DNA from: Trichobilharzia regenti
Taxonomy: Eukaryota; Platyhelminthes; Trematoda; Strigeidida; Schistosomatidae
NCBI GenBank assembly: GCA_944472135.2
Contig: OX235270.1
Span: 77,137,168-77,201,167, forward strand
Direction of reading: 5' to 3'
Length of the DNA stretch: 64,000 bases
Notes under the pieces: generated by a model
The model's input: the letters and a program-made list of their open reading frames with translations, nothing else
What the model was told of the DNA's origin: nothing
The model's database searches: none
Made by a program: the position numbers and the translations under genes
Shown here: piece after piece, positions 9,545 to 22,133 of the stretch
How the letters are laid out: each line of letters begins with the position of its first letter
Position numbering within the stretch: the first letter of the stretch is position 1

Positions 9545-10890
9545 TCCTTAACCGAGTACAGATGAAATACAAACGTAATCTGATCAGGTGCTTAGCTTTT
9601 ACAGAGAGGTCCATTTGCTCCGAAGATTATGTACAGAAAGAACTCCAGGTCATCCGGGATATTCTGAGCGAGAACGGATATCCAGAGAAGTTCGTTAAAG
9701 CCAACATAAGTTACAATAGTCGTGGACATTAACTGGCAAAGGTGGAGAAAAAGCCTTTGCTTTTGCATCTACAATTCAGGGGAGATACTCCTGGGAAGAT
9801 TCTATCACAACGTTTAACCAGGGTGATAAAGAAAACTTTCTACTCTCTGCATATGTTCCTATCCTTCAGCAGTAGTCCAATGTTCATTCAGCAACTGAAA
9901 GATGTCTTACCTAACCTTATCTCTTCTTCATGCATGTACCATTTCAACTGTTCCTGTGGTTCAAGATAATATAGGGCGTACGATTAGACAGGTTCGTCTA
10001 CGGATTTGAGAATATTCACCAGTTTGGTTTATCAAGGGGAAATCGATTGCATAAAAAGCTCAATTCTGTCACCCTTTGTCGATACTGGATATTGTATTGC
10101 TGCCAACACAGCTTTCAGGGTTATACACTAAATTCCGAGGTCGTTATCATATACAGTTCGCTTATACCTCCTACACATAGCTGAAGCTGTTACAATAAGA
10201 TGGACTATACGGGAACTTTGTATCCAAAATGAGCACGTCCCGACGCTGTTCCTACGTTGGCCAAACTTAGATCAATGTTTCTTCATCTCACCAAGAGTGC
10301 CTTTTCTCCTTACCCCTATTGTTTTTTTCTTTTTCTTGGCTTAGTATTACAGTTATTGTTATTGGTCATAATTTATACCCTTCATGCAAACATTCTCTGA
10401 ATATTATCGAATTTTCCATTTATACTATCCGGACTTATTATCATTACTATTATCTCTTTTCTCAATATATACCTCCACCTGTTTCATTCCACACATAAGT
10501 TAGTGCATGATGAACTTTTCACTCCCGTCGTGCTGTCTCCTACTTAATCCATACTATCGTATACTAGCCAATCACTCACCTGACACCTTTTATAACCTTG
10601 AACTGACTTGTCAATTTTTCTACCCCACACTCTACAAATCTATTATGATTAACTGTCACCATTGTCTCCCGTTTTACAATATTTTGTAATCTGTTTCAAC
10701 CTAGCAAGTTTGTCACACAAATACGACTATTTATTTTGTACACCGCATAACTAATCTGTTATTCTACGTAGAAAATGTATCCGCCGCATAACTGACTGGC
10801 CATTATTGTAACAATAACAAATATTATGCATTATAATAGTAAAAACCAGAAGAGAAATTATTGAAAAAAATATTCTTCGTTCAGACTGAC
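9545..10890 (+). mobile_element. Penelope-like element, 5' truncated
   Basis: From 9560 the plus strand reads K-Y-K-R-N-L-I-R-C-L, then L-S-E-N-G-Y-P-E-K-F-V, the thumb/linker of PLE reverse transcriptase. After a stop near 9731 it continues in the frame 9742-9969 to the endonuclease start C-S-C-G-S-R. A frameshift follows and the neighbouring frame gives the R-A-Y/R-T-I-R-Q-V-R-L-R-I part of GIY-YIG and D-T-G-Y-C-I-A-A-N-T-A-F-R-V-I. 10331-10840 is 3' non-coding, and 10845-10885 resembles the hammerhead-like end of the PLE at 21137-22133 (TTATTGAAA, ATATTCTTCGTTCAG) with its CUGAUGA core damaged. Confidence 0.7.
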
Positions 10891-11850
10891 TTATTATTAT
10901 TATTGTTATTACTATTTAATTTGTATTCTCTTCTGTCATCTTTTTCTTTGTTGTCACCATACTGCAAACACTTCAGTTTTTCATACAAGTTTTTCTTGAT
11001 GAAAAATAAATTGAAGAGGATAATAAAATGTCATTTTGTCTCATCGGTTCTTGTCAAATTCAAATAACCCAGAACAATCTTGACATCAATATACAAAATA
11101 TCTACATACTTTAATTATTTACCTCAGTGATGAAAACTGTTAATATAATGTAAGTGAACATCCAAAAATTTGAAAGGAGAGAGAAACAGGTGTTAGTAAG
11201 CATTTCGGCTCACATATAGACATGTTACAACAATATTCTAGAATCAGGTATTAAAGCTGGACATTAATTAGAGGTGCAAGAAATTAGTAACCCAGCATAC
11301 GTAAAAGTTGTAAATATTGGTGATCCAAAATGATAAAGGAATAATAAGTGGAGTAGAGGTTAGATATTCAGGTCAAGAGTAGGGATGGATGCGAAAAAAT
11401 AAATCAAGGTGTATGTAATCACACTATCAAAACGGATTAAAGTTAAAGTAGAGAAACGGAGGAGAAAGAAAATTAAATTTTTGCATTGTGATAAGCAAAG
11501 ATCAACAATAGATTATTTCTGAATTCATAAACTGAGTTTTGGCTGTTCAGTGAGTAGTGAATCGACGATATCTGATTGCATAGAGCCCAGTAAGTTACTA
11601 AATATATGGGGGCGGGGATCGATGTAGAAAGTTATTAAGGATTGCATATCAGAAATATAACATAGTACCTTGAAGTTAATTTTGGATGATGGTGTCTAGC
11701 AATGGAATTCATGTGGTAGATTTCATCCTACTCGGTACTCATCATTTGGATGTTTCTGCATCCCCAAAGAGTGGTGACGCTCCTACTGAGACTCGAACTT
11801 TGACACTTCGTGTACAATGGGTATCGCAGACGTTGCATTTCGGTCCAACA
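10891..11850. other. No gene seen
   Basis: AT-rich, with scattered A and T runs; nothing supported. Confidence 0.45.
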
Positions 11851-12052
11851 TTTTTTTAATTTTTAAATTTGTTTTGATTATAGCTTGATTCCACACTGTA
11901 TTTTTGGTGCAAGTATGGAGTTTTCAGTATGGATATCGGTAACCCGAATTTTGCAGGCCGACCATAGATATCAGGTGTCGTTGGCAGGGGGTCGAACCTC
12001 GAACCATGTGCATGGTCGGCGAGAGTCCTAACCACTGTGCCACCGACGCACA
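11851..12052 (-). repeat. tRNA-derived SINE (family 2), copy 1
   Basis: On the minus strand a tRNA-like head begins near 12052 with GTCGGTGGCACAGTGGTTAG (box A like) and has a box B like GGTTCGACC at 11990-11999. A body follows with ATATCTATGGTCGGCCTGCA and CCATACTTG-like blocks, then an A-rich tail (11851-11875). The copy at 43472-43672 shares the same head and body. It is short, non-coding and moved by another element's proteins. Confidence 0.75.
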
Positions 12053-14204
12053 AATTAACATTTAAAAAAAATAACATAATAACTACTAAGCATTTTTTAT
12101 CTATTAGCTCACTGTTATTGTGGTTTTTTTAGCTGGAGTCAATTAGCTCATTTTAGAGAGAATTCGTGTGCATGGACATCTTATTCCTGACATGTCTTAC
12201 TTCTCCAGTGATGCTTATCTAAGTGTGATTATCAGTTAATACTCCATGATGTATTCTACTAAATTTTACTTGCCAAAAAAAATTAGTTAATTATATAGGC
12301 AACAATGTGAAATTTACCCTGGTGCTAAGGACGATGAAACCACCCATGAATCAGCTCAGACGTTGGATGACCACTTATAATCCTTTCACATAATTCCAAA
12401 TTACTCCAAACCTCTATATCACTCTATTTAAAGTAAATTATAGAAAGGTAGGAATAAAACCTGGTGAAGTATTCGTCTCACACTAAACTCAAAACACTTT
12501 TAAAATTATCTTAACTCTCATTTCTGTCACATGAAATTGTAAATTTAACATGAGATTAAATCTCATTTTTGCAATAAGGGGATTAATGTGATTCGTTTTA
12601 TAAACTGAATATTTTTCATTGCTATAACGAGAGTTAAAAATGCAATCGGATTAGTGTTAGGAATACTAGAAAGAATTTCTTTTGTTTTTTGTCTGTTTGA
12701 TTTTTCACAAAATTTGTTTAAAACGCAAAAGCATGCTTTATAAGACGTACCGATTGAATTCTTAAAATTTGGGAACTATGGGAAAATAATAACAAAGCAG
12801 AATCCCAGGATCTCAATGTCGAAACATTGAAATTCCATTTTTAAACTGCCTGAAAATGATGGGGACAAGAACCAGTCACTATGACGCAAAAACATTCACA
12901 CATTGTATCCATCTGAAACAATATAACAATTTGTATTACCTGTACCTCTTCACCGATGATTTTAGTTTCATTTCTCTATCTTCCTTGATATTCCCATTCA
13001 TTTTCTGTACACGTATAAAGTATTGCAACTTGAACAACCATGGAGCTTTTCGGACGTCTTATATTGATCACGTCTCACGTTTTATCACACTTCTAGAGAC
13101 TAAGACACTTATCATGGCGTTTCCTTAGACTGTAATAATAGACTTCAGTTTTACCGAAGATCCGGAAGTCACTGTAAACCAGAGAGTCTGAAGTAATGAG
13201 TGACAACGTTACACTATGCAGCTTAAAGTAGTTGGTAGATTATGCCTGACTAAATGGGAGATTCTGATATTCTAGGGGTGAATTTTTGAGGGAAGGAGAA
13301 AGCGGTTGCGTTCAGTATTTCAACCAACTTTTGTATAGTAAACTAGTGATGCTTTTGTTACCTACGATGAATTGTCACCCACATCTGAGTGGTTCAGTAA
13401 TACTAAAATCGTCACTAAATTTTAACTAAGATATGATCTTTGGAACCATTAAATTACTTTAGACATCACCACTATGAGAGTAAGAAACGATCAAATGACT
13501 GAAAATAACCTCCTGGAACAAGAATGCGTGAACGGAATACTATCTCAGTTACTACTTGCTATAATTGTGTACTAGTTTATTCACTCTGCAATAGAATTGG
13601 AAACTAGGTTTAACAAGGAAGTCAGAAGGTGATTTAGAAATCTCACAGAAGTACTACAAAAGAGATAAAAAAAAATAGATGTCATAAAACACTGAAAAAA
13701 CCGATTCAGACATCTATATTTGGAACAGCACAGATATTTTGTCATCCTTTAAAAACAAAACCAAAAGATCAAACGAAACAAAAATGTTTAAGAAAAAAGC
13801 AGTAACCATGTATTTCTTCGTGACTAGTGTTTTCTAATGCAATACAAAACGATTACTAAAAGCGCACAAGCACTGCTTCATTCGCATGTATAGACAGGAA
13901 AGAGCTAGCTGTCTTTTAAAATTTAAAGTAATTAGTTCCCTTTATGAATTTCGTCAACACAATAAGAAGACGTAGTTTATCTGAAACGTGTCATGTACTT
14001 GCGCAACACATTTCGGACATTCTGATCACACACGTACTTGTCATACACAGATTTATAGAAGGCAAGAACGCATGAATAATTACAATACAGATCAGATTGT
14101 GTACATGTCAAGGTCACAAATAATGGGTAGGGAGATGATGCAAAGTTATAGGTAAGAAAGATAAGAAAAAAAAACAAACCGAAGAAGGGTTGAAAATATT
14201 ATGA
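12053..14204. other. No gene seen
   Basis: More than 2 kb of AT-rich DNA. The plus frame at 12856-13128 has no domain, signal or splice context that would support it as a gene. Confidence 0.45.
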
Positions 14205-14745
14205 ATTAAGTTGATCCTTGGTTCTAAATTGGATTACCAAGGCAGGTTTAAAGTAATAACAAATAAATTTTGGACACATAAGACAGATTTAATTCTTTTT
14301 ATGGCTAAGGCTTCAACGAATTTGAGTATGTGACCCAACCTTGTTTTATAAATGGGCTTAAAGGCATTGTTGAAGTCAACTTTATGAACCGTCTCTATAA
14401 TGTTCTTCTCTGTAGATGATATTGGACATGCATTTCCGGGATCAGTTGTGTCTGGCAATTTTATTTGTTGTTGCAGCCACTTTGAAATGTATTCGGTAGC
14501 CCTAACCTGCAGAGACCGATAGGTCCTCCCTATGTACGTGTGTCCACACATACGTGTAAATTGATAAACGCAGTGTTATGTACCACACACTATCGTTTGG
14601 ATACTCTGAGGGTTTACAGGACAGCATAGTTCTTGTTTTCACTATGAAGATAAGTTTAGCTGCATAGTAAGTTCTTGCTGTCTTTGATCATAAGTGTCTG
14701 CGTTGTGTCTCCCATGTCAGAGGGAATAATAAATTTAGTAATGTT
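14205..14745 (-). mobile_element. Penelope-like element fragment (linker and GIY-YIG endonuclease)
   Basis: The minus frame 14234-14551 begins C-G-H-T-Y-I-G-R-T, the GIY-YIG core, followed by V-R-A-T-E-Y-I and ending K-F-V-E-A-L-A-I-K-R, the typical PLE C-terminus. Upstream, 14560-14700 in another frame reads Y-Y-A-A-K-L-I-F-I-V-K-T-R-T-M-L and C-V-Y-Q-F-T, the linker and zinc-like CxxC region. The reverse transcriptase is missing. Its endonuclease differs clearly from those at 6546 and 53075, so it is a separate lineage. Confidence 0.72.
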
Positions 14746-16255
14746 GAGGTTAGGCGTCGACTGCTAGGTAGGTGCGAGGGGAAATCAATCTGTGGGGCTG
14801 TGAAGTTACACCGATTGAGATAGTTAGGAAATGTGTTAAGTATGCATCGCTAGCCATCGATCGCCTTCCTCGACAATGGGCAATGTTACCTGACATAGAA
14901 TGGATCAGGTTGGAAAATAGTTAGCTGGTGATGATCAAACCAAAACATGGCATTAGTCAGTGAAATCTAAAACAGTTAGTTTAAGCCAGCCACGTAGGAA
15001 GATGTAGACTTCCTGTTTGGGGTCTTCGGGATAGTAGAAATCAGGGGGACATTCGGTGATATGGCTCAAAATTGTTCTCAGTGGCGCAGATGCATTCACT
15101 CTTTGTGATTTATAATATCCAATAAAATTCTATTGTTCTTCCATATTACTAGTCTCTTTGCCTAATATTTCTATTTATTATCTCTCTTTTGATTCTTGCC
15201 TTACTCTCTTCTCTTGCTTTTTGTGTGCCACATGGAGGGAGTGTGGCAACTGGAACTGCTGCACATCTGTGCAAAGTTCTACGTTGAAACCAGTCAGTCA
15301 GACATTTATAGAATGATGCGAATTCGCTGTAGCAAGTACATTGGAAAAACATAGGAATGGTCTCTATATACTTAGTTGACCCTTTATGAAGTATTTACGT
15401 ATGAAGGAAGGCGAAGTGCTAATAAGCTCTATTTTCAATCAACTTTGAGTCAGCCTCTTGGAAGGCTTTAGAAAGTGAGCTACGATTAATTAAGTTAAAA
15501 TAACACTATATAGTTGCTTGGCACTTTAAAATATAACAATATGGTTGATTAATGTGTCAGATGAATATTATACCAAGAACAATTTAGGCGTTTCATTAGT
15601 AATCACAGTAAATGTAAGCCAATTGTGTTTTAATTTGGAGGAAAAACTGGATGGAGACAAGACTGAAAAAGGGGACGGAACGAAGGAGGCAAAAATTATG
15701 TTTTACACTATTTCACTGTGATTAGTATTATGATGAAGAAGCGATGAATATAACCAGCTGTTGTTATTCTGTAAGCATTTAAAGCTAGCTATTAAGCATC
15801 CTAGCATGTAAAGTAATCAGTACGCAAAAAGACGAATTTCCTTTTGAAGCCTAATGAAAAGTTTTCATTTTCTTATCCATAACTAAAACTATGAACGAGT
15901 ATTAAGAACAAGTCAGAGATCTGAATGTAGAACATGTGAAGTTTTGTTCAATATCCAATTCTATTTCACAAAAATGAATGAAAATCTGTATGTAGTGAAA
16001 ACTTAGTACCATAAGAAACTCTTATTATATACCAGATACCTCCATCAGTGGGCCTCTTTACTTGACTCTTTGAATCAAAGTGAGTTTGAAAGAAGTAGTG
16101 CACAAACTAGGATCATTGGTGGTAGGAATTTCGCTGGGATTCAGTACACACTAAACAATTTTCTGTTTATATGAGTGAAAATTGATCAATTTTAATTATG
16201 TTTAATTACAGGGGCTTCATATTGTCAATGGAAAGCCCTAACTTTCACTAGATTT
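14746..16255. other. No gene seen
   Basis: AT-rich region. The minus frame 15149-15352 is Cys- and Arg-rich but matches nothing I know and has no supporting context. Confidence 0.45.
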
Positions 16256-16322
16256 CTGCTGAGAATTCCATTCTGTTTCTGGAATAAAGTAGATTATTAT
16301 TATTATTATTATTATTATTATT
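16256..16322 (+). repeat. Retroelement 3' end with (ATT)n tail
   Basis: TGCTGAGAATTCCATTCTGT followed by TGGAATAAAG and an (ATT)10 tract (16293-16322). The same two blocks occur at 56396-56440 inside the long RTE copy. A shared end followed by a simple-repeat tail is typical of the 3' terminus of a LINE or SINE. Confidence 0.55.
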
Positions 16323-16769
16323 GTTTAATGGATCTCCGACAAATGAATGAATGGAGATTTTGATAACACATTTGCTCTGTGTGTATGGGAGTCCTGTTTT
16401 TTAAGAATTAACTACAGAATCTTTCATTCATTTAAAAAAGAATCAGTATGTGAAGCTATTTGAACTGAATATCGTCTATGCTGTCATTCGCATCAGTTTT
16501 TCAATTTTCACAGCCAAGGTAGCAGTTTTATTGGTTTCAGTTATTAACCAATCACATATCAGTCACTCTTCAGTATAATTTGATTTGTTCAAATACTTTT
16601 GCAAACATCATACTTATTTGTCATAGGCTTTCAGATTTGTTGAAGCAGAAAAATGATAAATACTGACAGTGTCCAATGGTAAACCATGCAGATCACTAGT
16701 GAATTACATTCATTATGAAACAATTCACAGACTTTTTCTTTGAGGCTGATGATTTTTCACTTATACTAG
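16323..16769. other. Upstream region or intron end of the next exon
   Basis: Non-coding. Its last 20 bases (TTTTTCACTTATACTAG) form a plausible branch/pyrimidine tract and AG acceptor ending at 16769. Confidence 0.4.
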
Positions 16770-16796
16770 CTGCAATCGTCTGAAATCACACTCCAT

Positions 16797-18849
16797 ATGT
16801 ATTCATCTGGTAATAATAACACCACAAATCCTGTTAGCTCTGCACTGACACTCTCATCCCTCTACTCAGGTGTCAACCCTCCTCTGTCAACCCCAAGAGT
16901 TATGCCTAGAAATCTAGGCTCTATGACATCTTTTCAGCCAATACAAAGAAATAGATGGGATACAAATAAACTCAATTCGGATAATGTATTATCCTCTTAC
17001 CCCATGAATTCAAATACATCGGATTATTGGAAACCTTCCGGGGTTACTTCAAGTACATCACATATTTATGATCAAAATGGTAATAATAACAATAAAAGTA
17101 ACAATAATGAGTCGGGTTATAATAATCGGAGGGCAAGTAGATATGAAGAAGTGCAACTTTCTGTAAATCGTCGAACACAACCGGGGATTTCAGCTGTTAT
17201 TAAATCACTAGCACAAAATCTTAAATCAAATATGAATGGGAATGATGATGATAACAACAGTACTGACAACAATGACACTACTTATAAAAATAATCTGAAT
17301 GAGGATTGTAAACCTGAAACATTCAGTTATTTCACGTCACACAACCATTCATTTTCTCCAAATACCATAGCATCATCGTCAATACCATCACCGTCGACAG
17401 GCGGTGATTATTCTTTGAAGAATACGCAATTCAATTATACATCCAGTAACTACAGCCAAAATAATTTTGGTAGAAATTTTAATATGAATAACAGCAATAG
17501 TCTGAATTCACTACCAGAAAGAGACAGTGAAGCAAATATTAAAATGACTTCGGTGAGACCTGTACAAATGACGAAACAAGATTCTTTATTACCAATAAAT
17601 TCTTCAATTTATAACGGTAATGAATTATGTGCAGCAGACAGTGTTTATAGTACTAACTGTACTACTTGTGCTCCTAATAACAAGTATTCACCGATACTCT
17701 CTTCAGCAAATAATTACAATGCACTGTTGAAACGCAGTTCCTCTACGTCACCATATCGACCTCTTGTAAATTATCGGCCATTATGGTCAGTTATATCAAA
17801 TCAAAATCTCTTATCTAGTGAATTATTTCAAAATGCAAATAATAACAATAATGAATCTTCAACATCGAAATCAAAATATATAGATTCTATAATTTCGAAC
17901 AATTCGTACCGTTCAGCAACCTCTAGGATAGGAACAGGAACACAAACACCGGCATCCATAACGACAACAACTGCAGGAGAATATGGAATCCACAGTCCAC
18001 CGCCAACATCAATACTAGATAACAATGGTAATAATACCAATGGTTTCAAAATAAGCAAATCCTTGGGCAGAAATGAGTATTTACCACCAACACCAACCAC
18101 TCCAAAGCCTTCATTTTATACCAGACTTGATGGTGGTGAAGCTGGCGAAGGATTCTTAAGACGACTACAGCAACAAGATGACGAAGACGAGAACTACTCT
18201 AAAACTTACTATATAATGCGTCGGCCACAAATCTTGCATTCAGCATTTCAAAAATACAGACCACATATGCGTCATCATGAACATCGTCTGTCCTATAATG
18301 CCGACAGTACGATGACAGCAGCAACCACAACAGGTGGTGCAAAGGAAAAAGATTCATATCTCTCCCATCCACTAGGAACATCAGGTATAATTCATAAGAA
18401 ACCGATTGAAACTCCAAATATTTCAAAGTACAACTCTTACCTCTCAAATAATCCTTTAAGTTCGTATAAAAGAAATTCGCTGTCACTGAGCTCACTACCG
18501 ACTGATGAAGATTGTTTATCTTCATTGATACAAGCTCAGTGTGCAAATGATGACTACCATGCACGTGTTGGTAGTGCGAGTAGCAGTATTTTTAGCGGTA
18601 ATGGTTACAATAACAGTGGTAATCATATTAATACTACTAATGACAACCATTTAAACTATTGTCAAAATCACCAATCATCTAACAACCCACATCAGGGTTA
18701 TTATCAGGCTATGCGACATGAACAACCTCAGACACTGAAACAAAATACAAATGCGTCAAATCAGTGTGATTCGGGGGTACAGAAGTATAATTCAGAAATG
18801 TTTAGATCTGTCAGTGTTAGTCCAGATATTGGAAGAAAGTTTCCGGTAG
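16797..18849 (+). CDS. Large exon of an unrecognised Asn/Ser-rich protein
   Basis: An open frame of 684 full codons runs from ATG 16797 and ends at a strong donor (GTAG then GTAAGT at 18850-18855), leaving the intron in phase 1. Without splicing it would stop at 18855-18857. The nearest upstream in-frame stop is the TAG at 16767-16769, which also forms an AG acceptor, so the exon may instead be internal and begin at 16770. The protein is rich in Asn, Ser and Thr, with Asn runs coded by AAT/AAC microsatellites, suggesting long disordered stretches. More ordered parts are a basic/aromatic segment at residues 472-500 (YYIMRRPQ, HMRHHEHR) and a Pro-rich patch (PPPTS, PPTPTTPKP) near 400-440. There is no signal peptide, membrane segment or catalytic motif. 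Real coding is supported by length and codon-like structure; identity is unknown. Later exons were not found. Confidence 0.7.
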
Positions 18850-21136
18850 GTAAGTGAAAATGGATTGCATAGCGCATTTGTAGTCACATTTATTCGTATT
18901 TAAACTTTTATTTTACGTTTGCGCATCAGTTTTCTGTCATCTAGAAGGTATATACATTTGTAGTGTGTGTGAATTAGTGCGAATATGTTGGTTTCATCTC
19001 CTTTTGAACCGCACTTTTGACAACTCAAATATACATTAAAGCAAGTTTTCATTCATTAGCATATACTGAATAAGTATGTTTAGTAATCTGTTAATATTTT
19101 TTATGCCCTCTACTCTACCATACAGTCTGTTTGTCATCAGTCAGCAAATTTCTACATTCATTTTATAGTAATATTAAGTTCTCCGTGGTTATGGCATAAC
19201 AGGTGACTGGTGAGAGACGGGGTTCAACACAATTTTACTTGTCACTGACCTGATATAGGGCGTTTTCGGGAAACCATAACTGTTACTAAGAGTGAAAAGT
19301 AGAACCTCTCGTTTCAGACTAGAAAGGTTTGTCAACTAGGTTCGTAAGATGCCACAGTGGACTATATCAGTTGTTATTTTTAGTAATTTCGAGTTGTTTC
19401 TACCAAATACACTTAACTGAGGATCACACACCAATAAGCAACTTTCATTTCAGTTCATCCATCAAATTGGTGTTTATTGTAACTTTCAGTTAAAAATACA
19501 AAAAGCTTGTAACTGTTAACTACACTGTATTTCTAGCTTTACTATACATGTTAGCTCAAATATTACACAAGTTAGGTACAACCATACCTCAGTTCTGACC
19601 TCGGTTATCAACATCTTCATTGTAAGCCTGAGTTCTTATTCAGAAACTAGCTTATTCCAATCAGCCTCTAAAGCCATGCTGATGAATGCATTACTGTATA
19701 TGCTGATGACAGTTAAGCTAATTACTTTTCTTGGTCTAATTTCAAACAGTTAATTGAATTTATGGGAAAAAGAAAGTCAGCATTCTGAAATATTTCTAAG
19801 CAGGTATGCTATCATTCCTTTGAATTCACTCAACTTATAAATTGGTGTGTTTCGTAAGTCAACTATACTCCCTCAGAATAACTTGATATATGCAATTTAG
19901 TGGTATTATATATCCTACTGTCATTATTAGTTTTATTGATTGAATTTAATCATATTAATATTAACCACATTCCAAAAAGAGACGCGGTCATGTTGAATAC
20001 TAATAAGCAGCAAATCCAGTTTCAGAATTTCCTGTCCATTAGTTCTGATAATTTAACACCAATTAATAGTGGTACTTTTATTATTACAAATAAATGAAGG
20101 TTAATGGTATATTCCCAAAAAATGCATATCTAGCCTTTCTCAGCATACACTTGACCTATCTTTTACACGCATTACAAGGTAAAAGTACAAATAAATGTTC
20201 ACTACATACACTGTCCCAGTTTTAATCTGTACAACTGACAATTATTTCTGTGCAAATTAATTAACTACATTATCAGTGTAATTAAGTGGCATTAAGCAAA
20301 AGATCTGCTCTTTCTGCACTGCAATTCTAGACTCATAAAAAACTTCATCGCTTCATGATGTTAACCAATGGAATGGTATACCTAGAAGCGATTTTCATAC
20401 ACGAAGCATTATATTATTGATGTATGAAAAGACTGTAAGCAGAAAGATTTTTCTCACTAAATTCCTCAAGCTGAATGTCTCATAATGTTTAAAGTACTAC
20501 GGTTTCCAATAGTTACCCGACTGTTGAAATAAACTGGAGACATATCTTTTTTGTTTATTTCATCAAATAAGTGAGAGGCCAAAATCGATAGCTAAACATA
20601 TTTGTTTCCCAGCCAAGCGTGACCTTTAGTAATATATTTTGGCATCAACTTAGCAGTAAAAACGTGTGTTTTTGTATGGTGTGTGTCTATGCATGACTAT
20701 TGCGATGCAAGATCAAATAGTAATTACTGGATGGTGCACTGGTCCTGGACTAATCGCATTCCAGATTATTGCTAAATTCGAGTTACTAATTTGTTTAAAA
20801 GACTTCCTGCTTATTCTCTCCACGAACATCTCGTCAACAAATGACTCAAGAATTCAATTCGCACATACGCAGGATCATAGTTAGCCATCTGCATTCCAAA
20901 ATCATAATAATTTTATATAAAAATTGTATTTATATATATCTCATCAATATTTTAATAAATGATCGCTATGTTGGGTCAGCAAAGTAATTCAAACTTATCA
21001 GGGAAAATAATCAATTGGTCGTCTATACTTTTGTCTGTCCATGATATTAAAAGTGACTATGCTTGAAAAGACATGTTACACTAGATTCGTAACAGACAGT
21101 AAGTTACAGAATGTTCAGATGTTTAGACTATTCAAC
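18850..21136. other. Probable intron; no further exon identified
   Basis: AT-rich DNA downstream of the donor at 18850. 19186-19240 looks weakly tRNA-derived (GTGGTTATGGCATAAC, GGGGTTCAAC) and may be an old SINE. Frames at 19900-20097 and 20666-20884 lack splice context or family resemblance. Confidence 0.4.
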
Positions 21137-21156
21137 TTTTCAAAAGAATGGTTACT

Positions 21157-21200
21157 GAACAAAGAATATTCTTTTCGATAACCCCTTCTTCATCAGGTTC
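21157..21200 (-). ncRNA. Hammerhead-like motif in left PLE arm
   Basis: Minus-strand order: GAAC, CUGAUGA (perfect core), 13 bases, GAAA, the self-complementary AGAAUAUUCU, UU, GUUC. Stem I GAAC/GUUC pairs 4 of 4 and stem III can close as a palindrome. The weak point is stem II: the 13 bases offer no more than about two pairs. Confidence 0.45.
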
Positions 21201-22067
21201 TATAGTTATATAGATATAATTGTAAATGAATTAGTGTTACTGACAACATCAAGGGTTAAATAACATAGGGTCAATAATAGTATCAATGGATCACAGTTCG
21301 CTAGCATCAACATAACAATACACTGAATATCAGAAAAATTAGGAGAGAGAGTGAGTGATACAAATCCATGAATTTATAGTCTCCACTGAAGATTAGACCA
21401 GTAGTAGTGGCTGGACATGCTTTCTTTGCACAAACTACACTGACTGTTTCTCGTGAATCGCGATAACCTCTGATGTTTGGAGTATGTGGCACCTGGATGC
21501 TTCTGACAACTTATTTATGATAGAGAAGGATTCTTCAGTGCTGGCTATGTGGCCAGTTTGGACCAGATGGTCTAATGTTGAACTGTTGATGGTTTTATTA
21601 AACCTTTACTTAGCCACACTAGTAGGTGTTTCCGAGCACGAAAAATCAAGTTTCTAGAGCAGCAACCAACATAACTCGCTCCACAAGCGCAGCTGAATTG
21701 TTAGATATGGTTAGAAGTGGCTAGTCTAGGTACTTCATCTCTCAATCGAGGAATCACTGTCGGTCATGTAGGAAACATGACTTATAGTTTACCAACAAAG
21801 GTTATCGCGATTCACGTGAAACAATCAGTGTAGTTTGTGCAAAGAAAGCATGTCCAGCCACTACTACTGGTCTAATCTTCAGTGGAGACTATAAATTCAT
21901 GGATTTGTATCACTCACTCTCTCTCCTAATTTTTCTGATATTCAGTGTATTGTTATGTTGATGCTAGCGAACTGTGATCCATTGATACTATTATTGACCC
22001 TATGTTATTTAACCCTTGATGTTGTCAGTAACACTAATTCATTTACAATTATATCTATATAACTATA

Positions 22068-22111
22068 GAACCTGATGAAGAAGGGGTTATCGAAAAGAAT
22101 ATTCTTTGTTC
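22068..22111 (+). ncRNA. Hammerhead-like motif in right PLE arm
   Basis: Inverted duplicate of the motif at 21157-21200 with the same core (22072-22078), GAAA (22092-22095), palindromic stem III and GAAC/GUUC stem I. Because stem III is self-complementary, two RNAs could pair and act as a dimer, as described for small PLE-linked hammerheads; that is inference here. Confidence 0.45.
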
Positions 22112-22133
22112 AGTAACCATTCTTTTGAAAAAA

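Larger units (their letters stand above)
21137..22133. mobile_element. Penelope-like element with long inverted terminal arms
   Basis: Arms 21137-21469 and 21799-22133 are inverted, nearly identical copies of about 333 bases. The centre (21470-21798) is PLE coding DNA on the minus strand: S-C-A-C-G-A-S-Y-V-G, R-N-L-I-F-R-A-R-K-H-L (GIY-YIG), then T-G-H-I-A-S-T-E-E-S-F with frame changes. The left arm continues this reading into the PLE C-terminus (V-C-A-K-K-A-C-P). Each arm ends in a hammerhead-like motif. So the arms are PLE 3' ends, one in the normal place and one inverted. Confidence 0.72.

Noticed and set aside
18199..18564. 121-codon antisense frame within the Asn/Ser-rich exon
   Set aside because: Shadow of the sense coding frame.
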